Assembly (NCBI GenBank): GCA_963970005.1
Contig: CAXAMN010005225.1
Coordinates: forward strand, 66,833-130,832
Length of the DNA stretch: 64,000 bases
Direction: 5' to 3'
Origin: Durusdinium trenchii
Taxonomy: Eukaryota > Sar > Dinophyceae > Suessiales > Symbiodiniaceae
A model generated the notes under the pieces. That model worked only from the letters and a program-made list of their open reading frames with translations, searched no databases and had not been told where the DNA came from. The position numbers and the translations under genes are program-made. Shown here piece after piece: positions 11,601 to 20,298 of this stretch. The first letter of the stretch is position 1. Each line of letters opens with the position of its first letter.

Positions 11601-13133
11601 AGGAGTGTCAAGAGCTCCTGTCCTACTTTGGGCACGAGGTTCGCCTCGGTGAATCTTGAGAAAAGGGGTGTCAAACAGGACAATAATGCCGCGGCATGAA
11701 TCCCCTTAAGGTCGGGCTGCACATTTCTACAACGAGCAAATCCAAGTTATGTCGCGACTGCGCCAAAAATCTCAGCTGGTAGAACCAGCAAGCTATGACA
11801 AAGAAACCGCCAGCACTCACCGGTCTTACTGCAATGTGCTTGACTGGCATGATTTCCAACAAGACACATGGATAGAGTCCGTCCACGCCCCTGGAATATT
11901 CGGGCCTACTCGCCGCAAGGTGCGCCTGCATTTTGAAGTGAAGCTGGGAGAAGGTGCAAGGGACCCGCTACACGAATCTTGCAAGGCAATCTGCGGATGG
12001 ATTTGTTGTACGAAAGCTATACATCTAGCTGGAGTTGCTCTTGCTCTAGCAAGCCTTTTGGCTGGTGGCCGGAATTGCCCACCATTGTAGTAGCTTCTTG
12101 TTACTAGTAGTAAGGTGAGGAGCCCCTGGTAGAGTCCTTGCTCCTAGTAGGGATGCCCTTTGTTCCTAATAGCTTCTTGTTACTAGTAGTAAGGCCAGGA
12201 GCCCCTAGTAACGTCCTTGCTCCTAGTGGCGATGCCCTTGGTTCCTAGTAGCTTCTTGTTACTAGTAGTAAGGCCAGGAGCCCCTAGTAACGTCCTGGCT
12301 CCTAGTAGCGATGCCCTTTGTTCCTAGTAGCTTCTTGTTACTAGTAGTAAGGCCAGGAGCCCCTAGTAGCGTCCTTGCTCCTAGTAGCGATACCCTTTGT
12401 TCCTAGTAGCTTCTTGTTACTAGTAGTAAAGCCAGGAGCCCCTAGTAAAGTCCTTGCTCCTAGTGGCGATGCCCTTTGTTGCTAGTAGCTTCTTGTTACT
12501 AGTAGCAGGCCAGGAGCCCCTGGTAGCGATGCCCTTTGTTCCTAGTAGCTTCTTGTTACTAGTAGCAAGNNNNNNNNNNGTTACTAGTAGGAGGCCAGGA
12601 GCCCCTAGTAGCGTCCTGGCTCCTAGAAGCAAATGAGGAGCAACCGAGCCGCGCGATTGAAGTGAAAAATCATCCCCCAATGCGATTGTAGTGCGCTTTA
12701 CGATTCCATTTATTATAGATGAGATCGAGGAAGCCCTAGCACTGAGCCAATCAGATCCAATCATTTGTTCGATTCATACGAATTTGCTCATTTTGCAACC
12801 CTTCTGAGTCCGACTTTTTTGGACTTTTGCTCTGCCAGAGATTTCTCTCGTGTGCTTTATTGTTATGGTGTCGGGTGTCGTGCAAACCCTGCAGCTAACA
12901 AGATACCCATGTGCGAAACGCTGTCAGGTTAAGTAAGTAGTGGAGAAAAACGACCCATATTTCAAGCGCTGTCAGCATGCTCTCAGAGCAGTCCACTTCG
13001 CGGCCAAGGATCTCTTCAGCAGCTTCGCTACATTCCTCAGTGACTTTTCCACCTGTTGGCAGGTGGGGTGATGAAAAGGGCAAACGGGAGCGGGAGCGAG
13101 AGAGAGAGAGAGAGGTAGGTAAACGGTAACGTG

Positions 13134-13164
<31 letters not shown>

Positions 13165-13587
13165 GAGAGGCGTGCCACACATTCTCGTTCGTAGCGATGT
13201 TTGCTCCTAGTAGCTTCTTGTTACAAGTAGCGATGGCCTCCAACCTACTTGCTCCACCTCATAGCCTCCTTGCTCCTAACGTGGCTCTTTTAACTTAGTC
13301 TTCTTGTTATGTTCTTAATAGCTTCTTGTTACCATAGTAGTAAGGCCAGGAGCCCCGATCGTAGCGTCCTCCCAACGTGTCAGGAATTGGAGTCCAAATA
13401 TCGCCAGATCTTGCCTGAAGTCTGTCTCCCTTCTCCTCGGGAGCGTCGTGGTGGCTTCACTCCACGGGGCCCAACCACACCTCGGAATCAAAGTGGTCGT
13501 GTGCCGACACTGAGGATGACAAGAAGGCATAGCACTGCAGATGTACATAGACAGCTTACAGCTTTTACAGCTGATCGCGTTTCTTGA
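5690..13587 (+). CDS. Formin (FH1-FH2 actin nucleator)
   Basis: Formins nucleate and elongate unbranched actin filaments; FH1 binds profilin-actin and FH2 dimerises at the barbed end. Exons seen: about 5690-5835 (acidic, METEPKPVETNIETREMATQ); 5946-6485, one open 180-codon exon with two hexaproline tracts in a K/G-rich linker (FH1-like); about 6699-6880 (ALWRMQAKVAKLTVEDC); 6990-7215; 7299-about 7418 (ILQIPQMKARL); 7931-8080 (LIRGACEEFRSSQTL, EHMLTIAHVM, the FH2 core helices); 10216-10269; 11345-about 11387 (VGQSRADIRRIE); about 11588-11638 (ECQELLSYFGHE); about 12987-13062 (AKDLFSSFATFLSDF); 13384 onward (ELESKYRQIL), joined in phase. The run of helices matches FH2 order. The lasso tryptophans and the GN.LN motif are not located, so some exons are missing from this model. 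Introns hold many family A and B repeats. Confidence 0.68.
5836..5945 (-). repeat. Family A repeats between two formin exons
   Basis: Three to four minus-orientation units surround an AT-rich core. They end exactly at the acceptor (CCTAAG, then G at 5946) of the proline-rich exon, and GGAGAAT occurs on both sides. Confidence 0.75.
6865..7000. repeat. Family B array inside FH2 coding sequence, with 15-bp target duplication
   Basis: GAGTTATGTGGAGTC is present at 6865-6879 and again at 6986-7000. The 106 bp between are B modules (GGCCAGGAGCCCCTAGTAG, ATCCTTGCTCCTAGTAG, GATGCCCTTTG). The exon reads open up to the insert, meets TAG at 6881-6883, and resumes in the same codon frame after the second copy. 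Confidence 0.85.
7255..7298 (+). repeat. Family A repeat, two units
   Basis: Two + orientation units abut the formin exon that begins near 7299. Confidence 0.85.
8100..8240 (+). other. AT-rich intronic stretch with poly-T
   Basis: An AT-rich segment ends in a 15-T run (about 8220-8234), just after the FH2 core exon. No coding sequence is seen from here to about 8500. Confidence 0.6.
8649..8840. repeat. Imperfect ~45-bp duplication around a family A array
   Basis: The stretch starting GTCAACTGGGGCGATGAACC (8649) and ending GCGAAGTC (about 8700) recurs as GTCAACTGGGCCAACGAACT (8793) ending GTGAAGTC (about 8838). Three minus-orientation A units lie between. Confidence 0.7.
10418..10462 (-). 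repeat. Family B repeat fragment
   Basis: TTACTAGGGGCTAGGAGC and GAGCAAGGACGCTCCTA modules lie in a formin intron. Confidence 0.7.
10569..10695 (+). repeat. Family B array with 13-bp direct repeats
   Basis: CTGGAAGCTCTTT occurs at 10569-10581 and 10683-10695. Forward B modules fill the space between. The array lies in a formin intron. Confidence 0.85.
10965..11035 (+). repeat. Family B variant repeats (TTGTTACTA type)
   Basis: Modules of the GGCACTTGTTACTA type lie in a formin intron. The same subfamily recurs at 37500, 55020, 56653 and 63927. Confidence 0.75.
11444..11492 (+). repeat. Family A repeat, two units
   Basis: Two + orientation units with variable tails (GCAAGTAGG, ACAGCATTG) lie in a formin intron. 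Confidence 0.8.
12085..12640 (+). repeat. Family B higher-order array, exact 79-bp period
   Basis: TAGCTTCTTG starts at 12091, 12170, 12249, 12328 and 12407, each exactly 79 bp apart. One period is four modules in fixed order with lengths 17, 22, 18 and 22, separated by CTAGTAG(C). Towards 12490 the order degrades and a module is lost. The gap 12570-12579 lies inside. It is in an intron between the last FH2 exons. Confidence 0.95.
12570..12579. other. Assembly gap (10 N)
   Basis: Ten Ns in the middle of the family B array. The true array length is unknown. Confidence 0.99.
13083..13172 (+). repeat. GA microsatellite, interrupted
   Basis: Two runs of GA dinucleotides are separated by GTAGGTAAACGGTAACG. 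They follow the formin exon ending at 13062. Confidence 0.9.
13192..13360 (+). repeat. Mixed family A and B repeats
   Basis: Degenerate B modules surround one minus-orientation A unit (near 13228) in the intron before the formin tail exon at 13384. Confidence 0.75.
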
Positions 13588-13839
13588 TTTGAAACCATGC
13601 TTCCTCCCTCGGTTCCATCAGTTCCATGAAATGGAACCTTGTGGAACAATTTTTCCTCAGTTTCAGATCGGGATCGATTGTTTAGTTCTGCGGCAATGTG
13701 TGCAAGTTGCATGACTGAGCGACTCCCTTGAGGAAGTGGGCCGCTGGGTTTGAAAAGCCAGAGCATCGGCCAGGGTATTTCAGTGAAGCCAGTGCTGTAG
13801 CCATCATGTTGGCTCTTGTTTTTAGATGTTCTGCTCTTT

Positions 13840-16800
13840 GGGCTGGTGCACTCTTTCGGAGGACAAGTCCTGGCACCATGAAGCAAAGTTGGAAGCCCTC
13901 AGAGAGGACTGACCCAATTGAAATTGTGTGGCTCCGATTCCGATCTACCTTCGTCGAAGGGGCTAATGCCTAGCGGAGCCAGTGTAGCGTTGCCAGACTT
14001 CACAAACATCAGCAAGGACGCTACTAGGGGCTCCTGGCATCGCTACTAGGAACAAGAAGCTACTAAAGGGCATCGCTATTAGGAGCCAGGCCGCTAGGGG
14101 CCTCCTTGCCCCTGCACAAACATCTATTCCATCCCACAGCTTCACATACACGCGAGGGTCGGTCGGACCTGTGAATAGGAGTTGCACCTCGGAGCTGCAC
14201 GTGAGAAAGAGCTGGTTGCGGAGTTGGGTCAGCTGAAGCGACTAGTGGAAGGCGCAGACGGGAGTTGCCGAACGAATCGGTCGCCCGTCACGAATCACAT
14301 GCGATGGGATGGAACTGCACGGCCTGTCCACCCAGGCCGTCACGAGGATCTCCTTGCTCATCATCGGCACTTGGATAAGGTTGGCAAGATCAGTATCAGC
14401 CAGCTAGGGGTCCGCGGTTGTGTTAGAATTTACGCGCACCAGGCTCCGATGCCTTTCTTGCCTTCACTCCCAGTCTATCACACAAGCCTTGATGAGGCTA
14501 ATAGGTGATTCGGTATGATCCAGTGCTCCTAAAGTACTTTTACTCACACGACTTCACTCTCCTTCACTTTCGTTTGACCATGGTTGAACCCCGTTCCCGC
14601 ACTTTTCACTAGCACATACTAGCACTAGGACTCTCACAACTGTTCAGGATTTCTCTGGTGCACCATGGTGTACCATTTTCTCGTTTCGAATGTCCTTCTC
14701 TTCGTTTAATCTCGAGGACCTGCGAACAGCGCTGCGGGAACTGCGAAGCGACGCATCGGAGGTGCAGCGGGATTCCTTGAACTCCTTGCAGGACCGACGG
14801 CGCTCCCAGACCATGTCCGACGGTTGTAAGAAGATGTCGGAACAAATTCCGACTTTCGGATCAGCACGCTATTCGTGCCTCCTTTTGGCTCCAGGATGTG
14901 CGAAGCTCGCTGCGCGACCTGCGGAGCGACCTGGAGGAACAGCGGGAAGCCTTGAAATCGCTCCAGGAGTTGCGTCGCGGCACGGGTGGCTTGGAAGCGC
15001 CAGTAGTGGGAGTGTGGGAAAGATATTGTTTTCCGGCAGGCATTGTCAAGTGTGTGGGCCATGGCTATTAGGTTGGAGGCCATCGCTGTGAGAAGCTAAG
15101 AATGAAAAGGAAGAAAGGTCTACTGTGGCAAAGCGCCCTGGAGGAGACTGACTTCCTGAAGCAATTGGGTGATGCGCGACAAGCGCTCGCAGATCTGCAA
15201 GAGGCGCGCCCGAGCGAAGTGACGGTGACCAGTGGAACAGGATGGAACAGGGAAGATGGCAAGGCGAGAAGCGAGCCCTTCTAGTAGGAACAAGAAGCTA
15301 CTAGGGGTTCCTTGCCTTACTAGGAGCAAGGACGCTACTAGGGGCTCCTGGCATCGCTACTAGGAGCAAGAAGCATCAAGAAGCTACTAGTAGCAATTTC
15401 GATGTCGCTTCAGTGTGCCAAAAGGAGCGGCAGTGGCATGAAGATGCCATGAAACAGCTCAGAGACAGTCATCAGGACTGGAAGAGCATTTACATGGCAT
15501 TTAGTGAGTAGCTGAGTAGCAGAAAAGCACACCTTGAATCATGAGGCATTCGTTTTGATCCAAAAGATTGTGGGAGAAGCAGATATCGCTGGTCAAAGCT
15601 GAAGGTTAACACCTTCAAGATTTGGAGGGTTTGTCAGTCAGGGCACCGTGTTTCTAGGGGAAACTCATCATCCCTAGTAGCGTCCGTGCTCCTAGTAGTA
15701 AGGCCCCTAGTAGCGTCCTTTCTTTGGGCTTGCACTTCAGGATCAACAGATGCGCCGGCAAGCCGACTCTGCAGACTTGGACCAGCGTGGCTTGGACGAG
15801 CTTGGACCAGGAGATGAACGGAACCCATGGAGCTTGAAAGGTTATTGAACAATTTGCTCCAACCCAATAGCAATGGCCTCCAACCTAAGAACGATGGTCT
15901 CCACCCTGATAGCACATGGTTTCACGCCTTCCATTTCAAATACAACCTATCAACCGTCATCGCCGTCATCCTGAACCGGCCAACACGCCCTTGGACCGGA
16001 CATAGCACCTTTGGACCTGATCATTCCGTAGCCGGTGTAGCCGTAGCCATGTTTTGGTGGAGGTGTGGAGGGCTTCCGACAGATGTTGGAGTCCACCTTG
16101 CCCAACGACGAGCTGGAAAAACGCCACTTGGGCAATTGGAAAAAGAGTTCTTGAACGTTCTTGTTCGATTCGTTTTGGGAAAAACGCTGCACGGGGGGGG
16201 TTGTCGCGGGTTGTGATGCACAGAGTGCAGGCCATCAGGTCTTGACGCAGCACATGGAGCAGCTCATGGCCGCTCGTCGTGAAAGGCGCCATTTTGTTCG
16301 GTTCTGCGTTCTGCCGCTCACTTGAGGCACAGCTTGAGAAGAACAGACGTAAGGACAAGGAAGAGCTTAAGGAGAAGTTCGACCAACTTCAACAACATAG
16401 CGAAGGCTAAGCATCAACTATTTCTTTGATGAATGCAGTGAGACAGTGAGAGGCCGGATGGAAGAATGTCTCGACAGAGCTCGTCTACTTGATCAGGAGA
16501 GTCGGACATTTTCACCATTTTTCACGGTGCTACAGCAACAAGGGTGCAGTAGCACGACGGCATCGTGTTTGCAATACATCTGCAGATGCACCGTAGCTCT
16601 CACTCTGTTGGCCCTACGGCCTGGTAAGCACGAACCACAGAGAGCAAAAACAAATCCGCTAGCATTACAATTGGGTTGATAGACATCCAAGGCTTCCACA
16701 TGCATAGCCCCGAAGAATAGCATGCCGAAAGCAATTCTGGAACCCCAACACAAAATGTGGCCTTTAAGACTGAACCGACCGAGCACTAATTCTGCATGAC

Positions 16801-17000
16801 AACGCAGTTGCATGTGCGATGATCGTTGGATGCCGTTCCCTCGGGCCACTAGCCACACCAAACAGGGAGAGGCGAGATGCCGAGTCGCGAGTGGAGTTTT
16901 TACCAGTGAAACAAGATATTTCAATCCATCGGTGAGCTGAAAGTTCGTATGGATTCCTCCACTTTTCAGCCTGGCCAGATTGAAGCTTTAGACGAAAGGT
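13840..17000 (+). CDS. Coiled-coil protein, many short exons
   Basis: No specific family is recognised. Exon-like pieces, all charged and helical: about 13860-13908 (HHEAKLEALRE); 14192-14260 (REKELVAELGQLKRLVEG); about 14713-14810 (DLRTALRELRSDASE); about 14891-14990 (DVRSSLRDLRSDLEEQREAL); about 15120-15228 (EETDFLKQLGDARQALADLQ); 15412-15495 (ERQWHEDAMKQLRDSHQDW); about 15737-15800; 16239-16285 (VLTQHMEQLMAARRE); 16327-16405 (QLEKNRRKDKEELKEKFDQL); 16453-about 16500 (RMEECLDRARLLDQES); about 16931-16997 (PGQIEALDER). The 16405/16453 junction is phase-consistent with a GC donor. The exons at 14713 and 14891 share the pattern D-x-R-x-x-L-R-x-L-R-S-D and look duplicated. It may be the long tail of the upstream formin gene or a separate structural protein. 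Confidence 0.5.
14001..14124 (-). repeat. Family B array with 10-bp direct repeats
   Basis: CACAAACATC occurs at 14001-14010 and 14115-14124. Minus-orientation B modules fill the interval. Confidence 0.8.
15058..15092 (+). repeat. Family A repeat
   Basis: One and a half + orientation units in an intron of the coiled-coil gene. Confidence 0.8.
15282..15395 (-). repeat. Family B array
   Basis: Five minus-orientation modules lie between coiled-coil exons. Confidence 0.85.
15665..15725 (+). repeat. Family B fragment
   Basis: Three forward modules (GTCCGTGCTC, TAAGGCC, GTCCTTTC) lie just before a coiled-coil exon. Confidence 0.75.
15858..15915 (-). repeat. Family A repeat, three units
   Basis: Minus-orientation units, diverged at the ends. 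Confidence 0.8.
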
Positions 17001-17099
17001 AACCTCGAGTATGCAGTATGCCTTTGCTTATGCATTGCAAGCAGGCGAATGTCAAAACCCTCCACAACAAAAATGGACTACCTTTTAAATGTGCAATCT

Positions 17100-17160
17100 T
17101 AGCTTCCAAGCTTGGTAGCAGCCAGCGTATATACTGTATATACTACTGTATATATAAGTC
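17100..17160 (+). repeat. TA-rich stretch and nearby TTTG run
   Basis: GTATATACTGTATATACTAC is followed by more TA. A (TTTG)n run lies at about 17575-17610. Between 17000 and 18200 no gene is recognised beyond one possible start exon. Confidence 0.6.
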
Positions 17161-17473
17161 TAACATGGCAAGTTCGTAAAAGTGTGTACAGCTTGTAATT
17201 TCCAATCATTTCTTGTCGGCCAGACACTCGAAATGTCCTACTCCCTGGTTGAAGCTCTACCCGTGTCCTGGCCGGTCTCGTGTAGACCAGTTGTGCCTTG
17301 GACGTGCGAGTCCTTCGGAACCACTCTTTGGTGAGAGCAGCACTGTTTTGTTGGTTTCCTTTGGACTGATGTATCCGATTGGGGCCTTGTCATGAAACGC
17401 CTGACACTATGAGCATCTCAGGTGCCTGTCTGTGGTTGCCTTGGCGGCAACTCATCTTTCTCGACAGCGGGTG

Positions 17474-17518
17474 GCGACCATGGCAGACAAAGAACCTATT
17501 GACGCGACTTGGCTACAG
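17474..17518 (+). CDS. Possible first coding exon
   Basis: An ATG at about 17480 opens MADKEPIDATWLQ before a TAG at a possible splice point. It could start a gene to the right, but nothing links it to a later exon by phase. Very short and weakly supported. Confidence 0.2.
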
Positions 17519-18228
17519 TAGGATCGTCAGGGGACCACCTGACGCTGTCGGCAAGCCTCCGCTGGTTCAAACCTTGTTTGTTTGTTTGTTTGGTTTGTTG
17601 GTTTTGTGAGCGTTTTTCTATGTTTTTTTCTTGTTTGTTTTTGCTTTTGCACTTGTTGTGCGGTTGTTCAGGGTTATATGGTTGGCACGTTCATGGGGTT
17701 GGGTCCCTGTGATTTCTCACACCCTGAACTTGCCAGTTCACTGACAAAAAGAACAGATCCAAACCAACAGCCATTTGGAGTGCACCTTGCCACGCAACTG
17801 GCTGACCTTCCACTTTGAAGTAGTTGACCCATACTCGCAGCTGTTCTGACATCCTATCTGGCACAAGATCCTAACTCACTTCTTTTCACATCTTTTACTG
17901 GCTGACAGCGATCCTGCAAAAAAGTCAACAGGAGTTTCACAGGCATTGGCAGGCAGAGCCAACAAATCCGATGAGCATTGGGTGACAATTTGCGACAACA
18001 AGGTGAGAAATTTGGAGAGAACGAAGAAGATGACTCCGAGCACAATGTGAAAAATTAATTACATCAATCTACATGACAACGATGGCATATCACATGTCTC
18101 AACATGCATCTTTGTGCGTAGGCAGATGCATGCCAGGTTTCAAACCGGCGGTAAGACAATGGCTTGAATGCTGGACGCCTTGATAGTCACCTCGCATTAT
18201 GCACACTGTCACACCGCGCCGTTGGTGT

Positions 18229-18395
18229 GAGGTCTTCGAGGATTGGCGGAAGGTCCGCGGCAAGCGGACATCCTCCGACGCGGACGAGGACGTTCTCGCA
18301 CGCTGCGCCGAGGCATGCGCAAAGCATGGGGAGCATCTTGGTCGGAGAGAAACGAACTGGAACCAATGGAAAGGCTGGAGAGAGAGGCATAGAAA
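18229..18395 (+). CDS. Isolated exon, unknown protein
   Basis: After an AG acceptor near 18230 the frame reads VFEDWRKVRGKRTSSDADED then VLARCAEACAKHGEHLGRR, a basic then acidic helical composition typical of real coding sequence. The minus-strand ORF here is a shadow. The 3' end runs into a family B insertion. It may belong to the coiled-coil gene on the left or the PPR gene on the right. Confidence 0.4.
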
Positions 18396-18474
18396 GACGC
18401 TACTAGGGGCTTCTGGCTCCTGGCCGTACGAATAGGAGCAAGGACGCTACTAGGGGAGAGAGCAGGCATAGAAA
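18385..18474 (-). repeat. Family B insertion with 11-bp direct repeats
   Basis: AGGCATAGAAA at 18385-18395 and 18464-18474 brackets minus-orientation B modules. The flanks GAGAG/GAGAGC extend the likeness. Confidence 0.8.
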
Positions 18475-18535
18475 AGCCATGAAAGGCTAAGCACCCGTTG
18501 CAGAAGAGCCAGTCGAAGATAAAATGCAGACTGTA

Positions 18536-18640
18536 TACGGATGGCCTCCAACCTAATAGCAATGGCCTCCAACATCCTCCAACCTAATAGTGATGGCCTC
18601 CAACCTACTGGCGATGGCCTCCGACTCCAGCCTACTATGG
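18536..18640 (-). repeat. Family A array, about five units
   Basis: Minus-orientation units, including one truncated internal duplicate (CCAACATCCTCCAACC) that also occurs in the array at 44350. Confidence 0.85.
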
Positions 18641-19114
18641 ACTAAGAAATCGCCCCGCATAGAACGTCAACAGGGCCTGAGGTACCATTCATGGGGTCCA
18701 CTCCCCCTGAACAACTTGTCATGAGCTTTTTTGTCAGCTTCTTGTCCCAGGCATTCTTGTCATGAGCCGCTGTTTTGCGATCAGCTGTTATTGTAATTGT
18801 ACATGGATTGGGGCCGGGAAGAGGTTTTCAATTGCATTCGTTACGGGACGGGTTATCACATTTTGCATTTTGGTCATGGGCATGCAGCATGCAAACAATC
18901 AAAGCACACTTCTTACCAAACACAAGTGAAAACCACCTATCAAGTCTGGAGAAAGACGTCATCTCTGACACGTCCAATATGATTTAGTAGCTAGCATATA
19001 GTGTGAGACAATCATGAATCATGGTTTTAGGTACTAGGTTGCAGGTCGGTACCCACCCACGCCCCCAAAAGGACCCCCCCAAATGTGCTGACCCGATTCG
19101 TTACAAACTGTTTC

Positions 19115-19235
19115 TAAAATAATGCTACTCGTAGTAATGCCCTTTGCTACGAGTAAGTAGCTTCTTGCTCCTAGTAGTAATGCCAGGAGCTACTAGTAAC
19201 TAGCGTCCTTGTAGCAGCGACGCCCTTGCTCCTAG
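19115..19235 (+). repeat. Family B array
   Basis: Degenerate forward modules. From 19240 to 19700 nothing else is recognised apart from a short direct repeat, CTAGAGACCCTCACCT, near 19300. Confidence 0.75.
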
Positions 19236-19707
19236 CTTGCGCATTCTACAAAGCACAAAAGGCTGGAAGAAGTGGAGGTGGCAGACCTGAGATAAAATCT
19301 AGAGACCCTCACCTATCTAGAGACCCTCACCTGAGAGGGAAAAAAGCCAAGGGGCACAGCATAAACTGAGCCTTTAGATTTTTTAGAGGTGGAGGGTGCC
19401 CTTTGCGAGCGAAGTCTATCAACCCTGAACCTTACACATTTTCTGGAAAAGTGTGGAAAGCAACGTGTAGAACAATAGTCATTGCCAATGGATGAAAAGT
19501 AGCGGAAAGGCTATCAGCAAAGACCTCATTGATGAGTTGGAAAAGAGATTTGCAGCACGATGGCCATGGCAGCATGCAGCATGATCAAAAACATCAAAAC
19601 CTCTCCCAGAAAGCTGGAATTTGAAAATTGACTTGGTTGCGTGGCTCGGATTCACTGGGGGGTTCTTAACACCAACATTACTAATCCATGGACGAAATTA
19701 CCACCAA

Positions 19708-19932
19708 TACCAGGAGCCCCTAGTAGCCTCCTTGCTCCTAGTAGTAAGGCCAGGAGCCCCTAGTAGCGTCCTTGGGCAGGAGCCCCTAGTAGCTTGCTCC
19801 TAGTAGTAGGGGCAGGAGCCCCTAGTAGCGTCCTTGCTCCTAGCAGTAGGGCCAGGAGCCCCTAGTAGCGTCCTTGCTCCTAGTCCTAGTAGTAAGGCCA
19901 GGAGCCCCTAGTAGCGTCCTTGCTCCTAACAA
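19708..19932 (+). repeat. Family B array dominated by two modules
   Basis: Unlike the 79-bp array, this one alternates mainly GGCCAGGAGCC and GTCCTTGCTC modules with CTAGTAG linkers. Module order is therefore not fixed across the genome. Confidence 0.85.
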
Positions 19933-20194
19933 TACTACATTCAACTTGTGCGATTCTTCAAGGTTCGGTAAATAGGGGGGCCTACTAATCCTGACTTGAG
20001 ATTGGACGGCTTCCCTTTTTCTTCTATAGGATCCGGTTTGCGAGGGCTCCGAAGGGTGTCAGGTGGGTGGCAACAAGTGGGGGAAGGGCGCAGAAAGCAC
20101 GGTCGTAACAGCGGAGCCTCGGAAACAGCGATGGCTCAGGTGGAAAAAGGCGCTGGACGCCGCTGACAGAGCAGCTTGACGCTTTGGAACCTAG

Positions 20195-20298
20195 TAGCGT
20201 CCTTGCTCCGTTTGTAGCGATGCCCTTTGCTACTAGTAGCATTCTTGTTCCTAGTAGTAAGGCCAGGAGCCCCCAAGCGTCCTTGCTCCTAGTTGATT
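20195..20298 (+). repeat. Family B array
   Basis: Forward modules directly precede the first PPR-like exon. Confidence 0.8.

Noticed and set aside
12085-12640. CRISPR-like pattern: constant CTAGTAGC with different spacers
   Set aside because: The spacers are only four recurring sequences of 9-14 nt, repeated in order, in an intron of a eukaryotic gene. There are no cas genes and no unique spacers.
12972-13057. Minus-strand exon reading with an AG border (TEECSEAAEEILGREVD)
   Set aside because: The + strand reading (AKDLFSSFATFLSDF) fits the last FH2 helix and joins the next exon in phase, so it is preferred.
16035-16060. CCGTAGCCATGTTTTGG as a spliced-leader copy
   Set aside because: Only the first 10 nt match the leader continuously and the functional 3' end is absent; chance is likely.
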